64,000 nt of DNA from Rhodotorula mucilaginosa (lineage: Eukaryota; Basidiomycota; Microbotryomycetes; Sporidiobolales; Sporidiobolaceae), in assembly GCA_034406715.1 (NCBI GenBank), contig CP137866.1:310001-374000 (forward strand). Direction: 5' to 3'. Both the position numbers and the translations under genes were made by a program. This document shows, piece by piece, positions 20,195 through 31,124 of this stretch. The number at the start of each line of letters is the position of its first letter. Positions within the stretch are counted from its first letter, which is position 1. The notes beneath the pieces are model-generated. The model was not told where the DNA came from, did not search any database, and was given only the letters and a program-made list of their open reading frames with translations.

Positions 20195-23100
20195 TCATGT
20201 CAAACCGGTCGGCGCAGACTCGCTGGCTTTCTTGCGCTCCGCCAGCTCGGCTCGAAGTCGTCTCGCTCGCTCCTCAACGCGATCGAGCAGCTCCGCCAGT
20301 TCTTCGAGCTCCGTACCACCCCGATCATCGACAGCGTCGTCATCAGTAGCGGGCGCGTCGTCGTGCTTCTCTACCGGCGTCGTCGTGATTGGCGCTGCAT
20401 TACTCGCTGCCGGAGGACTTTTCGGTGCCTGCATGTTCGCCTGCGCCGAGGCAAAGTAGTTGTTGAGGACGTCGCGCACGGCGTTCGCGACCTCGTCAGG
20501 CGGACCCGCGCCGCCGCCGCCTCCCTCGGACATGGCCAGACCTCTTCCCGCGAGGACTTGACGCCGCGCGCGTTCGGCGGGATGCGTATCGTCCCGTCCG
20601 CTGCCGCGCAGGGTCCAGAGATTCGAGAGGAGGAGGATGACGACGACGGCGCCGAGGGCGAGGGAGGTTGGGCTTTGTTCGGCTAGGGTTTGGAGAACGG
20701 GTTCGATCAGAGCCCAGAGTGGGGCGAGAGGACCGGAGGAATGGGCCGAGGTTTGACTGGTCGAACCGGCGTTCTTCTTCGCTGCTGCTCCTGCCGCCGC
20801 CTCGTCGCCGTCCGACTCGGCGGAGCTGTCGTCTGCGTGAGCCTGAGCGTCCTCGATTGCGGCAGAAGCGTCAGGATCTTGGCCCTCCTCGACAAACTCG
20901 TTGCGATGGGTGGCAATATACGCGCGCATCGCCTTTTCGAGATCGCTGTGGTACTGCTTCTGACCCTCGATAGCAGACTTTTCGATGATGCCTGCGGAGG
21001 AAAGAACCGGCGTCAAGGGAAAGTTCACGTCGCAGATGGGCGAGTGAAAGAAAGGAGGCCGGGAACGCACCCTTGATGAAGCTGCTCTTGCTCCACTCAA
21101 CGCCGGTCGTGACCACGACCCTGCACTTGTTCCCCTTGTCCCACGTCATGCTCGTCCTAGTCTTGACCGCAAAGGCGCCCCCGCTCGGCACGTCCGGAGT
21201 CCTCGTCGTCGTGATGACGCAGACAAAGTCGTCGAAATCGACGTGCGCGGACTCGTCCGTGATGAGGCACTTGGTTTGTCGAGGTCCGATCGAGCCGGTC
21301 AGGGGTTTGATGTAAGACATGGAGCGCGCGAGCAAGTTGGAACCGGAAGATTGGGGAGCCCAGTCGCCAATTTGAATCTCTGTGCACCATGCGAGTGAGT
21401 CAACCGGACATGCTGGTAAACACGACATGAAGAGGGAAGAGCGCACCGGTGAGTCTCTGATTCTCGGCCCAGAAGTTCTTCATGAACCCGCTCGTAAACA
21501 TGAGGTTGTAGATCTTTTCCGGCTTGCCGGGGAAGACGGTATCGAGGCAGACTTCCTTCAAGTTTTTGAGCGTCGGGCACGTGTCGACCGTCGGCGCGTG
21601 CATCTGCGGGACCGGCGGCGAACCACCGCCAGTTTTGGTGGGGGCGGCATCCTTGTCCAAACGCGGGGTCGAAGAGGTGCCGCCGCCGCCGCCGTGCTCT
21701 CCGTTTGAGACGAGCGACGCCGTCGACTTGTCGGTCGCGTCGGTGCCGCCGCGTCTCCTCCCACTCAACCCTTTCAGCTTGCGCTTGGCCCGATCGCGCA
21801 CGCGGCGCTCTCCCCCACTCCCGGTATCGACTCCCGAAGCGTTGACCACACCCTCCGGCACGTTCTCGTTGTCCAGCATCTCGTCGTCCGAGTCGACGTG
21901 ACTGTTGTTCATGGCCGAGATGGAATCCGGCAGGGCGGCCGACGTGGGCACGACCGGGTGGACCATCCGCCAGATGTTGCCGATGAGGTCGTAAGTCGTG
22001 TCTCGAGAGAGGAACGAGGCAAAGATGTGCTGCAAGTCATGGACGCCGGAGAGCGGGACCTGGTCAGGCAATTTCCACGCGTGCACCTCAGTCAAGAGCT
22101 GCACTCACGCGGGCATGCATCGTCGTGATCTGGATCGCATTCGGGATGACATAGGCAGTCATGCGCTTCTCGATGGAAACGACTTCGGAAAAGGGGATCG
22201 TGAGCTGCGCGTTCCAGCGAGGTCAGCGAGGAAGCCGTCGACGAGCGGCAACGATTTCGCGCATGCTTACAGAGGTAACCCAGCCAAAGATGTTGGCATA
22301 GAATGACAAGTGGTGTTCGGAAATGTAGAGCCGACCCTGAATCAGGATCTCGCGCTGAAGAGCACAGCCATAGTCTGCAATCGGGGCAACGTCAGCTGCT
22401 TTGTCGGCCCGGGAGGAAAAGTCTGGAGACGAGGGTTACGCACCCTCGATGAGGTAATCGTCGTCCGGAATGTGCTTGAAGAGGGCATGGAAATCGGCGT
22501 TGCGTTTGCTGCTCGCGACGGCGTAGCCCGTCCCGAGCTGGCTCACGACGTCGTCAAAGTCGCCGAGCTGGTCCATCGAGAGGAACGCCGTCCCATGATC
22601 GCCGAACACGGATCGGTACTCTTGGAACTCTTCCGTGTCGGTTGCGGTGGCGAGGAGGTTGGGCGAGATGTGCGACTCGAGCGAGTTGCGCGCCGACATG
22701 GCGGGAGCTGACCCCGCATCGTGGTGGTTTAGCGGCTGCGAGAGGGAATCATCATATTGCTGCTGCTCGTGCAGAACTGTCCCGCCACCGCCGAGGGGCG
22801 GCTCGCCGTTCGTCGCGGATCCGCTGCGCGACATAGGCAGGCCAAGGTTCTGGTTCGGCGAAGCGAGGGCGACGCCAGAGGAGGCCAACGCGGCGGCGGC
22901 GGCGGCGCTCCCGTTCCGCGCCGACGAGCTTTTGCTCCGCCCGCGCGAAGGAGAACTCGTCGTGGCGCTCCTGCCGCGGCGCAGTAACAGAGGCGCGTCG
23001 TCGGGCGTGTAGCTCGACCGCCGAGAGGCGGGGCGGCTACCGTTTCGGGACGCTTGCGGGGAGAGAGAGGGCGATCGCGGAGGGGGATAAGGTCGCGGAG

Positions 23101-23938
23101 TGGAGGAGGACAGGATGTCCTGGATTATGGTACCGGTCGGAACGTTGATGGCGGCGAGGGCGTCGAGCCCGTTTGACGACGGTTTCAGCGGCGGCACGAA
23201 GCGCACGTCGCCGGTCGTCAGGGCTCGATGGCGGTGATGTTCGACAGACGATCTTGCTGAGCGGTCTTGCTGCCCTGCTGATGGTGCTACTGCGGGAGCG
23301 AGTCCGTTCATCGAAGTCGAGAGGAAGGAATGCGGCGGTGCGAGCGGCGTCTGCAGCTCGCTCCCTGGGGGCATGACGGGCGTCGCTCCTCCGTCGCCTT
23401 GATCGAGCCATTCTTGGACATCGGCTCCCCCTGCTCCATCCGGTAACAGTTCTGGCGCGTGCACGACGAAGGTCATGGGCTGGGTACCATCTTGAGGAGC
23501 GAGGTGGTCGAGAGAGAGCGAACCGTGTCCGATGTTGGCGGCGGCGGCGGCGGCGGCGCCCGGCGGAGACGGGAGGGTGAGACTCCTGCGACCTGTGCTG
23601 GGCACGTAGGAGCTTATGGACGAGCTGCGTGACGCCCTGCCCCCTCCGCCTCCTGCGCTATAGTAGGCGCGGTCCGGCGAGAGTGTGCGCCCCACCTCGT
23701 CGACGTCGTCATACTGGTTCCTGACCGGAGTGGCAAAGCTGTGGCGGTTCTGCTTCTGGGTGCGGACGGGAGACTCTGGCCTGCTCGACGGAGGCGACTG
23801 CGCATACGCAGGCTGGACCTCGCTACTTTCGCGGTCAGCAGCGACAAGGACGGCGGACGAAGGACTCGACGCGGTCTGTTCCCTCGAAGAGTCGCCGTGC
23901 GAGGTCGAGGCGGTGCGGCGCTTTAATCTGGACAGCAT
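20195..23938 (-). CDS. GRAM-VASt sterol transporter (Lam/Ysp2 family)
   Basis: Lam/Ltc proteins sit in the ER at membrane contact sites and move sterol. Exon 1 (22444-23938) encodes about 470 Ser/Pro/Ala-rich residues, then RNADFHALFKHIPDDDYLIE, the start of a GRAM domain. The GRAM core, LYISEHHLSFYANIFGWVTS, follows in the next exon. After an acidic/basic linker comes a VASt-type domain (FWAENQRLTG, IGDWAP, PRQTKCLITDE, VITTTRTPDVPSG, VVTTGVEWSKSSFIKG at about 22000-21060). A single strongly hydrophobic segment near 20640 (SLALGAVVVILLLSNLW) is a predicted ER anchor near the C-terminus, followed by a coiled acidic/Arg tail. Poly-Ala runs come from GCG/GCC triplets near 22890 and 23545. No BAR or PH domain is seen. 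Confidence 0.9.
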
Positions 23939-24053
23939 TTCAGCTCATCTAGACTCGGGCCCTGTTGTAGCGAGAAGGGCGAGAGCTGGAGGACCGGAGG
24001 AGAAAAGGCGTTCCGAATCGATCGACTCTTGACCTCACAGAGCACACGTACAG
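23939..24053. promoter_or_regulatory. Very short bidirectional promoter, LAM-type gene / NXT1
   Basis: Only 115 bp separate the minus-strand ATG at 23938 from the sole plus-strand ATG (24054) upstream of the NTF2-like gene. Both promoters must overlap here or extend into 5' exons and introns. No TATA-like box was seen. Confidence 0.6.
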
Positions 24054-24909
24054 GATGTGAGTCGGGCCAGACTGCGCTAAACAGGAACCGCCACTGATCC
24101 CGCCTGCCTTTGAAACAGGAACCCGCTCGGCGCCCCCATCGCAAGTCTCGACATTCGCTCCTCTCATCGCACAGCAGCGCTGGGCTGACCACTCGACCGC
24201 ACGCACGCACGTACACGTACACAGGCCAACGCATCGATCGAAGCCATCGTCGCCAACTCGACTCGCGTCGCAGAATCCTTCGTCAGCGTGCGTCAACGAA
24301 CCAAGTCGTCGTCCCTCTCAACAAGACAGAGACAGAGCTGACATATCCCCTGCGCAATACAGCGATACTACACGGCGCAAGACCTCGACCCGCAAGAGCG
24401 ACCGGGTCCCGTCCAGCAGCTCTATGCTCCGACCGCTCGAGTGACTTGGAACGGCAACCCGATCGCCTACGCCGACTTGCCCGCCTTTGTACAGCAGATG
24501 CCCAAGAGCGCACACGAGGTACAGGCGTTCGACTGTCACCCCATATCAGGTGCGTCGGGCGGGAGAAGCGCTCTACAGCTAGGACCTCTGAGACTGACAA
24601 CAGAAAATCCTGCAGGATCCGCAAACGGAGCCGCTCCTCCGTCCCTCGTCGTGACAGTCTCGGGACAGGTCAGTACATCTCTCGGCGGCTCTAGCTAGAT
24701 CGACTCCTCGAACTGATCCCGACAACGGCAATGACATGGGCAGGTCGCGCACGGTCCGAACCCGACCCCGTCTGCCGGCTCCATCAACTCGAAAAACTTT
24801 GACCAGCTCCCGCGCGTCTTTAGCCAGTCTTTCATCCTCGTCTATACCGGTCCCGGACAAGGCGAAGACGGCTACACCATCGCCTCGGACTCGTTCCGGT
24901 TTTGCTGAA
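24054..24909 (+). CDS. NTF2-related mRNA export factor (Nxt1/p15 type)
   Basis: Nxt1/p15 pairs with the mRNA export receptor Mex67/NXF1 at nuclear pores. Exons read ANASIEAIVANSTRVAESFVS, then YYTAQDLDPQERPGP with VTWNGNPIAYADLPAFVQQM, then an exon with SLVVTVSGQ, then RVFSQSFILVYTGPG ending in YTIASDSFRFC and TGA at 24907-24909. This matches the NTF2 fold and the Nxt1 C-terminal pattern. The start is the weak point: the only upstream ATG is at 24054 and runs straight into GTGAGT. A strict GT-AG splice (AT|GTGAGT...ACACAG|GCC) leaves the frame one base short of ATG GCC AAC. Either one G is missing in the sequence or the junction is non-standard. Confidence 0.8.
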
Positions 24910-26491
24910 GGCCGGCGCGCGAGGTTTCCTCCCACGTGTGGAAAGGGACTGCTGCGTTGCCCTCACCGCCACCCCGCATGTCTGGACCCCCTCGCCACCT
25001 TTATGCGACTTTATATACCCACTTGACTATATACCCTTTCCACTCTTTAGGCCTAGGGCGTCCATATCGAGCGCCCTAGGACGATCTGCAACCTCGCAAT
25101 TTATCGCCCTCATGACTTGATGAGACAGCGGCCCCCTTTGGCTGGTCCCGCCTGAGTGCTGAAACAGCACTGAGCTCTGCTTTCATGCCTGTGAGACTGT
25201 ATGCTCCTCCGCCTGGAGCTGTCGCGGCGCGCTCGCTCCTGTCCGTTTGCCCGACCGCCTCGATTCGCCATCGAGCACACGCACCTTTTGGTCGAACGCT
25301 CACGCTTTTTATCGTGGCAGCCACGGCAAGAGACACTACCCCTTAGGCAAGTTCCTCTGTACAATGCAGGTCATCCTAATGATACAAGTCGGCGTTGACG
25401 GCGCACCGCGTGCTGGACAAGAGGCGAAAGGGGTTGTGAAAGTTCTTTCACTCGAGGGTTAAACACTGTATGAGGAGTTAACCGCGGTCCGGAAGTCGTG
25501 TATACGCTACGCAGACTCCAAGTTATATTCGAGAGCGATCCAAGTCGTACTAGCTAGACGCTCGTCAAAGACAGCTTGGCGGGTGGCGCGCACGGCGAGG
25601 CTGGTCAGCTGGAGAACTTACGCTAATCTGTCTCCCAGTCTTACTCCGGAGCTCAAAGTCTGTACGCGGGTGCAGCATTTGTTGACTTGTAAATGCCTCG
25701 CCGTGAATCGTGTCGCTCCGGACTATATGTAGCTGAGCTTTGATCACGCGCACGCGGTTACAGATGCAAGTGAAGTCCTCGAGACGTCTCATCCCTGACT
25801 TCATAGGCGAGATCATTTGCCATGTAACCCTGCTAATGCAGCGACTGTAGGGTAAGCGTACGTGGAGGGGCTGGTTGCGACACTCGACGTACGTTGATGA
25901 GCGTTTTCGCCGTTCGCGTCTCTCTTCGGCGTCTCGGCCGGACGCGAGCAGCGTCGCTCCTTCCAAAAGCGGCCAAGTTCTCTCTCTCATTCTTCCATCT
26001 CGTTGTTCTCGAATTGCCAGCTGCAGCGATCCCCCTGGCTTGCCATTGCATCTGCTTTGTCTCAGCACTAATCGGACATGTATTGGCTGGGGGGGCGAGA
26101 CCCAGGATCGCAACGCGAGAGCGTTAATTCGAGGATTCATTGTGCAACCATGCTGCTGCCTAGCTGGCTGTCCTCCTTGCGCCATCCTCCTCTTGATACT
26201 TGACGATTCCCTCCTAGACGCCATACCGTCGCTTCGGACGCTCTCCGTCGGCTGCTGTGGGAGGCGACTGTGCGTGCGACGCAAAGAGTTTCTGCTTTCG
26301 CCGAGAATCAATTCTCTCTCTCGCGCCATTGTTCTCGCCTACTTCGCCTACAGTACTTCGCCTGCCCAGCTTGCGACGCCGTTGTGCATTGTCTGCGACC
26401 CCCTCTTGACCCGCAGCTCTACCATCGCCGCCGGCAAGGCAACCCGACGACGTTTTGAGCCACCGACTTTCGTTTCACCTTCACCTTCATT
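24910..26491. other. 1.6-kb intergenic region upstream of the CPL1-like gene
   Basis: No gene is recognised. The base composition is visibly less GC-rich than the flanking genes. A minus-strand open frame of 254 codons (25565-26329) starts with ATG but is Arg/Ser-rich and matches nothing I know; it overlaps another open frame on the plus strand. The region probably holds the NXT1 3' UTR and the promoter of the secreted-protein gene. Confidence 0.5.
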
Positions 26492-29400
26492 ATGCGCCTT
26501 TCCCTCTTCCTCTCCGGCTTCTTTGCCGTCTCGAGCGCCCTCGGAGTCGCCGCCGTCACCGAGATCGTCGAACGCGACCGCGCCGACTTTACGCCAGTGC
26601 AGGCCCTCCACACCAACGACAAGCGAGCGATCTGCATCTGGGGCATCTGTTTCGGCGGCAGCACGCCGGACTACTCGAGCGATGTCAACAACTGCGGCGA
26701 ACGTAACAACTGTTGTCCTACGTCGTGGTCGAACGGCCGAGGAGCGCAGTGCGTGGACGGCGTCTGCATGCCGGCAAGCTGCAGCAACGGCTGGACCTTG
26801 AACACCGATACGGCGTCTTGCGTCAACCTCGCGAATGACGTAAACAACTGGTGAGACCGCAGCCTTCCCTTCTTACGATGTAGCCACGAGTACTGACCGT
26901 CGGGCGTTCCAAAAGCGGCTCGCTCGGAAACACGTGCTCGCTCGACGGCGCTTCGGCTCACAGCTGCAGCGGCGGCGTCTGCCGAGCCACCGCTTGCGTA
27001 CCAGGATGCGGTCTCTACTCGGGAACCTGCAAGGACCTCAACAACGACCCCGCGAACTGGTGCGTTTGCGAATCCCTCATTCACGACAGTTCATGAATGG
27101 ACCGGGAAATCGAGCTCACGCTCAAACATCCTCTCGCTACAGCGGCAGACTCGGGAACGTGTGCCAGTTTCCCGGCGGTACTGGTACTTGCTCGAGGGGT
27201 GTGTGCACGTTGACTTCCTGCGGGACCGGCTACTATCTCTCCGCCGGGAAATGCGTTCAATACAACTTACAAACCGATGTCAACAACTGGCACGTCCTCC
27301 TCATCTTTCCGTCTGCTACGCTTCGTGCATTCACTGACTCGCGCTCTGTAGCGGAAGTGTCGGGAGAGTCTGCTCCGTTCCGAACGGGGTGGCAGCCTGC
27401 AGCAGTGGTCAGTGTACCGTCGCTTCTTGCGCCGCCGGCTACTCTCAAAGCGGCGCGACGTGCGTGGCCATCAACACCTCTACCGACCCGCGGAACTGGT
27501 GAGACGTTCCCCTTGCGTACTCCTCTTCGCGAAAGATCGGCGGCGCTGATTCTTTTCGCGGGAAAAAGCGGAAGACTCGGCAATGTGTGCTCCTTCAGCA
27601 ACGGCGCAGGAACCTGTACCGACGGCGTCTGCACATATACTTCCTGCTCCCGATCTGGATACTATGTCGTCGGGGGCCAATGCGTCAGGCTTGACCTCCA
27701 GACCGACCCACAAAACTGGTCCGTAACTTTCCATCCACGCTGCTCGGTTCCCGTCATATACTAACCTTTTCGAGTCACGAGTCACAGCGGCACTCTCGGC
27801 AAGGTCTGTTCGGTCCCTAACGGCCTCGCCGACTGCGATTGCGGTCAATGCGTGATCGCCTCGTGCGCGACCGGTTTCCAGCAGGTCGGAGGGGCTTGCG
27901 TGGCGATCAATACCGCTACCGACGTCAAGAACTGGTACGTCTACTTCTCGAGAGCCGGATCTGACTACCGGAGCCGTTGCTGACCACCTTCGTCTACTCC
28001 AGCGGACGAATCGGCAACGTGTGCTCTTTCACCAACGGCGCCGGCACTTGCTCGAATGGTGCCTGCACCTACACCTCTTGCCAGACATCCTCCGGATTCT
28101 ACCTCGTCGACGGAAGATGTGTCGCCTTGAATCTGCAGACCGATCCGCAGAATTGGCAAGTCGCACATCCTTCCTTGCTTTACACGCCAACGTTGCGAGA
28201 ACGACCGGCTGACTTGCAACCTCGGTCTCGCAGCGGGCGTTTCGGAAACGTATGCTCTGTGAGCAACGGCGTCCCCGGTTGCAACTCTGGCAAGTGTACC
28301 GTCGCTTCGTGCGACACCGGCTACTCGCAAAGCGGCGCGACGTGCGTGGCCATCAACACCTCCACCGACCCGCGGAATTGGTGAGTTGTTCCCCTTTGGT
28401 ACTCCGCTTCGCGACAGATCAGCGGCGCTGATACTTCTTGCGGGAAAAAGCGGAAGACTCGGCAATGTATGCTCCTTCAGCAACGGCGCAGGAACCTGTA
28501 CCGGCGGCGTCTGCACATACACTTCCTGCTCCCGATCTGGATACTATGTCGTCGGGGGCCAATGCGTCAGGCTTGACCTTCAGACCGACCCACAAAACTG
28601 GTCCGTAACCTTTCATCCGCACTGCTCGGTTCCCGTCATATACTGACCTTTTCGAGTCACGAGTCACAGCGGCACTCTCGGCAAAGTCTGTTCGGTCCCT
28701 AACGGCCTCGCCGACTGCGATTGCGGCCAATGCGTGATCGCCTCGTGCGCGACCGGTTTCCAGCAGGTCGGAGGGGCTTGCGTGGCGATCAATACCGCTA
28801 CCGACGTCAAGAACTGGTACGTCTATCTCTCGAAAGCGGGTTCTGACTACCGGAATCGTTGCTGACCACCTCCGTCTACTCCAGCGGACGAATCGGCAAC
28901 GTGTGCTCTTTCACCAACGGCGCCGGCACTTGCTCGAATGGCGCCTGCACCTACACCTCTTGCCAGAGCTCCTCCGGACTCTACCTCGTCGACGGACAAT
29001 GTGTCGCTGTGAATTTGCAGACCGATCCGCAAAACTGGTAAGTCGCGAATCCTTGCTTTGACTCGCTGCCGTCGAGAGTATGACCGGCTGACTTGCAACC
29101 TTGCGGTTTCGCAGCGGTCGTTACGGAAACGTTTGCTCCGTGAGCAACGGCGTCCCCGCCTGCAGCTCTGGCAGGTGTTCGATCGCCAGTTGCGACGTCG
29201 GCTACACGCCGGTGAAAACCCTCTTCCTCGGATTCTTCCTCTACACGTCCTGCCAAGCCGTGGACACATCCTCCGATAACCTCAACTGGTGAGGCTCTTA
29301 CTTGCTCACTTAGTCAACCGTTCTGAGCATAGCTGACATGCGTTATCTCGAAGCGGTGCGGTCGGAAACGTGTGCGACTTCAGCAACGGAGCCGGCAGGT

Positions 29401-30726
29401 GCTCGAGCGGCGTCTGCACCGTCACGTCGTGCTCTCCCGGATACTATCTCGTCAACAACAAATGCGTCGTGATCGACCTGCAGACCGACCCTCAGAATTG
29501 GTCCGTTTCCAGACGTCTTCCTCTTTTACCCGATCACGCTCCTCGAGCGAGGTACTGACTCGGTTCGCCCTCTGCAGCGGTACGCTCAGCAATGTTTGCC
29601 CGGCGGTCGAGAACGGCGTCGCTGGATGTGACGCTGGCACCTGCAACATCGGCAGCTGCAACGCCGGGTACGCGAAAGTGACGACGAGCTGGTTCTTCGG
29701 CCTCTTCCCGAAAACTTTTTGCCAAGCGGTCAATACCGACTCGGACCCGAAGAACTGTGGGTCTGTGGGCAACGTCTGCCCTTCGTCGTATCTCAACGGC
29801 GGCTCCAGCACCTGCCGGGACGGGCGCTGCCAAACCTCGTGCGCCGACGGATTCGATTTCGACTTTGTCTTCAACTTCTGCCGCCCTGTCTCGGACGACG
29901 ATCAGAATTGCGGACGCTGCGGGCAGAAGTGCAGTATTCCGAACGCCGCGACCCAGATCTGCTCGCGCGGGCAGTGCAAGGTGACGGCGTGCGCTTCCGG
30001 GTACACGCTCTCGAACAACGCTTGCGTCGCCGCAAACTACCAGACCGACGTCAACAATTGCGGTTCGAAGGGCAACGTATGCTCCTTCTCCCCGGCGGGA
30101 GCGTCGGGCGCTTGCGTCGCTGGCCAATGTGTCGTCCAATCCTGTCCCCGGGGCTACAACCTCGTCAACGGCAAGTGTATCCTCGGCGCCTCTGGTCGCG
30201 CTCGCGCAAAGCGGCACACTGTCCCCCGACCCAAGACGCTCTGTCCGGCGGGCGAGCAGGCTTGCCCGATCGCCGGATCGACGCTCTTCGAAGGCGCGGC
30301 TTCTCAGCACTTCAAGTCGGGGGAGGAGCTGACCGGTCTGATGGCCAGCTCGGGTGGTTGTGAGTCTCTATGCGTTTCTCTCGCACGAGTATTTGGAAGC
30401 TGACGCTGACATTCCCGCCCGCAGACGAATGCCTCGACACGACGCAAGCCCTCGAGTCGTGTGGCGGCTGCGCTTCGACCGGCGAGGGTCGAGACTGCAC
30501 GGCCATCCCGCACGTCGGCGGCGTCGGCTGCGAAGCCGGCCAATGCGTCGTCTTTTCCTGCGCCGAGGGATGGAAGCGTTCGCTCTCCGGCGACAAGTGC
30601 ATCCGCGTCCGAGCGCGATCTCACGCCAGTCACCGCAACACGACTACTTCTGCCGCGAGGCATCTCTCTCGTCGAGCTCACCGCTCGTCACATCACGCAC
30701 ACGCCGTCGGTGGCTCTTCCGCCTGA
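26492..30726 (+). CDS. Secreted Cys-rich exon-repeat protein with CPL1/PriA-like C-terminus
   Basis: Predicted secreted or cell-surface protein of about 1,080 aa. A signal peptide is clear ([20 protein letters not shown]). Then come repeats of about 49 residues of the form [27 protein letters not shown]...G.CV....TDP.NC. Thirteen of the 14 introns lie at the repeat border in phase 2, cutting the Cys codon TG|C; inner exons are 144-174 nt, all multiples of three (for example 27352-27498, 27569-27718, 27788-27934, 28003-28155). The long exon 29578-30359 carries the last repeats without introns. The final exon (30425-30726) gives [19 protein letters not shown] and [18 protein letters not shown], the CPL1-like domain of fungal secreted proteins (C. 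neoformans Cpl1, PriA types). It ends in a His/Arg/Ser tail. The biochemical role is unknown; Cys patterning suggests disulphide-rich modules. Confidence 0.85.
27352..29114 (+). repeat. 882-bp tandem duplication of four exons plus introns
   Basis: Exons at 27352, 27569, 27788 and 28003 recur at 28234, 28451, 28670 and 28885, each exactly 882 bp later. A fifth exon at 29115 is 881 bp after 28234. Introns are copied too: for instance the intron ending in CGGGAAAAAG before 27569 and before 28451 differs at only a few positions. The sequence therefore shows a recent in-gene tandem duplication that keeps the reading frame. Confidence 0.9.
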
Positions 30727-31124
30727 GCTCCTATCCTGTATCCCTGGTCTCATAGACATTCCCACGCACTTTCGATACCCGCCTTTTCTCCTGTAACTAC
30801 CCCCTCGCATGCCTTGTCCTGTACCCTCCCGCGCGCGCATCATCCTGTAGCTATTCTCTAACGCAATGTCGCAGCCTTAATGTGTGCGCCCCCCGATCAT
30901 CGAGGTCTGCAGGGGAGCGAAGAGATTCTGATGATGCAAAGGACTGCTTCAAATCGACACCCTCTCCCTTTTGAAGTGAGCCCCGACCGCACTATACTCT
31001 CTCTCGGTTGTCCTGTGCACTAGGGTCTTGCGTCTTCCGGCGCAGTCTAGGAGACGGGTATTTGTTGTTTCAGATACTTTTCGCGGACCACGATCTTCAG
31101 ATTCTCCTACGATTTGCGTCCGTC
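30727..31124. other. Convergent 3' spacer, CPL1-like gene / formamidase
   Basis: 398 bp between two stops facing each other. It is pyrimidine-rich on the plus strand near 30735-30860; nothing coding is seen. Confidence 0.5.
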
